A stretch of 64,000 bases of DNA from Priapulus caudatus (Eukaryota; Priapulida; Priapulimorpha; Priapulimorphida; Priapulidae), in NCBI RefSeq assembly GCF_000485595.1, contig NW_014577137.1, positions 378,268 to 442,267 on the forward strand, read 5' to 3'. Within the stretch, counting starts at the first letter, position 1, and each line of letters starts with the position of its first letter. The notes below the pieces were generated by a model that searched no databases, was not told the origin of the DNA, and saw nothing but the letters and a program-made list of their open reading frames with translations. Both the position numbers and the translations under genes were made by a program. Positions 62,338 through 64,000 of the stretch are shown in pieces.

Positions 62338-63335
62338 AGGTATGTGGTACTACTACTACTAGTACTACTACTACTAGTACTACTACTACTAACTACTACT
62401 ACTAGTATTAGTAACTCTCTATCCTTGAACCACTAGTACTACACAATGTCATGTAACTTACACATACACACCTTTTATACTCTTTCCTGACATATAACCC
62501 TCCGTTGATCGAACCCCAAATACGGTTCTAGCAATATCCATCTTTAATGTGGTATTAATAACTACTAAAGAATAAAAATGTGCTAGAATCTTTAAATCTG
62601 TTCCTTCGACATCACATTTCCTCTTGTTTACGATTAAGCCCACGCACACCCAATCGTAGATATATTATCACTACGCGTACGCTGCCCTTAATGACTTCTA
62701 TACTGATCTTTAATTTTTATATGGGTTTCAAAACATAAAAAATGATTAGTCTCTTGTGTGAGATAGTCGCAACGAATTTCAGATCGATAGTAGCAGGGCC
62801 CTAATCTAGGCTCACGCTGCGATCTATTTTTTATGTAGGACCGGTCTACATCCCGTGACGTCAATGACACTGCTCATATCAGGCTCATGCCATTCATGGA
62901 AAAATACTTTTATGATTTTATTTATTGCCTAAATACTTAGTTTTATAATATAAACTATTATAAGAACTTCGATATTAACATGATTCAAAATAAATTATTT
63001 GTATGCGGGTGAATAGAAAGAATAGATGCGAAATAATAGTATTATCGTCATCGTATAATTCTAGCGTATTCGGATCCTGTGGTGGAGCGAAGCTATAGCC
63101 TATATAGTTCTCTATAGTTTTCTATAGTACTCTACTGTCGTCGAACTATGGGCCAATGACACAGCGAAAGAACGCGTTTACCATAGAAATAGACCTATTG
63201 CCGCAGTATTTTCGTCGATGCTCTGTTGCAAGAGGAAAACTTCGGCATATTCATGCATATACTATATGCAAAACACAGAGAGAATCGTGTGTGCGTGCGC
63301 GTGTACGTATGACGGTATGGGAGGGGATATGTGTC
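62338..63335. other. Intergenic DNA, no gene seen
   Basis: ACT triplet runs extend to about 62415, then AT-rich unique sequence. A GGTGGAGCGAAGCTATAG string near 63080 resembles the stem of the hairpin micro-elements (GGCGGAGCGAAGGGCTATAG) and may be a decayed copy. Confidence 0.45.
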
Positions 63336-63930
63336 AAAATTCAAACGTTCAATTGATCGATTGATTGTTCAATTGAACACTCGTTTAATCATTCAAACGT
63401 TCAATTTATCGATTGATTGTTCAATTGAACAGTCAATTTAATAATTCAAACGTTCAATTGATCGATTGATTGTTTAATTGATCGATTGATTGTTCAATTG
63501 ATCGATTGATTGTTCAATTGATCGATTGATTGTTCAATTGAACAGTCAATTTAATCATTCAAACATTCAATTATTCGATTGATTGTTCAATTGATCGATT
63601 GATTGTTCAATTGATCGATTGATTGTTCAATTGATCGATTGATTGTTCAATTGAACAGTCGTTTAATCATTCAAACGTTCAATTGATCGATTGATTGTTC
63701 AATTGAACAGTCGTTTAATCATTCAAACGTTCAATTGAGCAATTGCCAAAATAACGAATTGCCAAATTGAATCGCCGAATTGACGATTTGACGAATTGAC
63801 GAATTGACAAATCAAAGGCACGAATACTGAATAGGCGTATTGAATCATGGAATGGAGCAATTGCCGAGGCTCGTCTATCGAGCAATTGCCGAGGCTCGTC
63901 AATCGAGCAATTGCCGAGGCTCGTCTATCG
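63336..63930. repeat. AT-rich satellite built from ATTGATCGATTG motifs
   Basis: From 63336 to 63745 the sequence is tandem and higher-order repeats of TTGATCGATTGATTGTTCAA and TTGAACAGTCGTTTAATCAT, largely made of palindromic words (CAATTG, ATCGAT). It is followed by GACGAATT repeats and, at 63855-63928, by three units of about 25 bp with GAGCAATTGCCGAGGCTCGT. Confidence 0.9.
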
Positions 63931-64000
63931 CCAAATCAAACGTATACCTACTGCACATACGCACAGAGGCATGACATAGCCGGCGTTGCCCAGCTAAGTG

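Overview
The window is intron-rich nuclear DNA from an animal. The reasons are GT-AG introns, one-to-one orthologues of animal proteins, TTAGGG-type telomeric repeats and a tRNA-Ser without an encoded CCA. DNAAF5 implies motile cilia. The introns are much shorter than mammalian ones and the repeats look like those of invertebrates, so I infer an invertebrate; the species is not determined. By joining exons by hand I found four complete conserved genes: DNAAF5 (minus, 5788-14779, 13 exons, 836 aa), GET4 (minus, 17909-30634, 9 exons, 326 aa), DPH7 (plus, 31013-35707, 6 exons, 423 aa) and SGSM3 (minus, 41483-60360, 16 exons, 779 aa). In each gene every intron phase closes and the total length is close to the human protein.

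Layout. 1-5787: intergenic, with GC-rich islands and a copy of a roughly 1.2 kb repeat (called R1 here). 5788-14779: DNAAF5, with small foldback elements in its introns. 15008-15089: tRNA-Ser(AGA) on the opposite strand, just upstream of DNAAF5. 15104-17908: intergenic, with a foldback element. 17909-35707: the GET4/DPH7 divergent pair sharing a promoter of about 380 bp. 35708-41482: intergenic, rich in DNA-transposon remnants. 41483-60360: SGSM3, with a solo LTR, R1 copies and minisatellites in its introns. 60361-64000: intergenic, with two TIR elements and an AT-rich satellite.

Two structures matter before the coordinates are used. First, the GET4/DPH7 promoter and both first exons occur twice (23195-25840 and about 29531-32193). 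The copy beside a 228-N gap reads cleanly but sits on the wrong side of GET4 exon 2. The copy in the right place has frame-breaking indels. Second, SGSM3 exons 10-14 lie in a large palindrome (about 43430-48850 against 49230-54740) whose left arm is a corrupted inverted copy next to a 25-N gap. Both look like assembly errors rather than biology.

The best candidate for something new is in the repeats. Three short TIR elements with unrelated ends (764, 387 and 312 bp) each carry a TTAGGG/CCCTAA block, and each has a perfect 9-11 bp target-site duplication. Two tiny hairpin elements (86 and 73 bp) share their ends with each other and also have perfect 9 bp duplications. Long 9-11 bp duplications are typical of Mutator-like (MULE) elements.

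The four genes do not form one pathway. DNAAF5 (dynein-arm preassembly) and GET4 (tail-anchored protein targeting) are cytosolic protein-biogenesis factors that are also near neighbours in human. DPH7 acts in diphthamide synthesis on eEF2, and SGSM3 is a Rab GTPase-activating protein.
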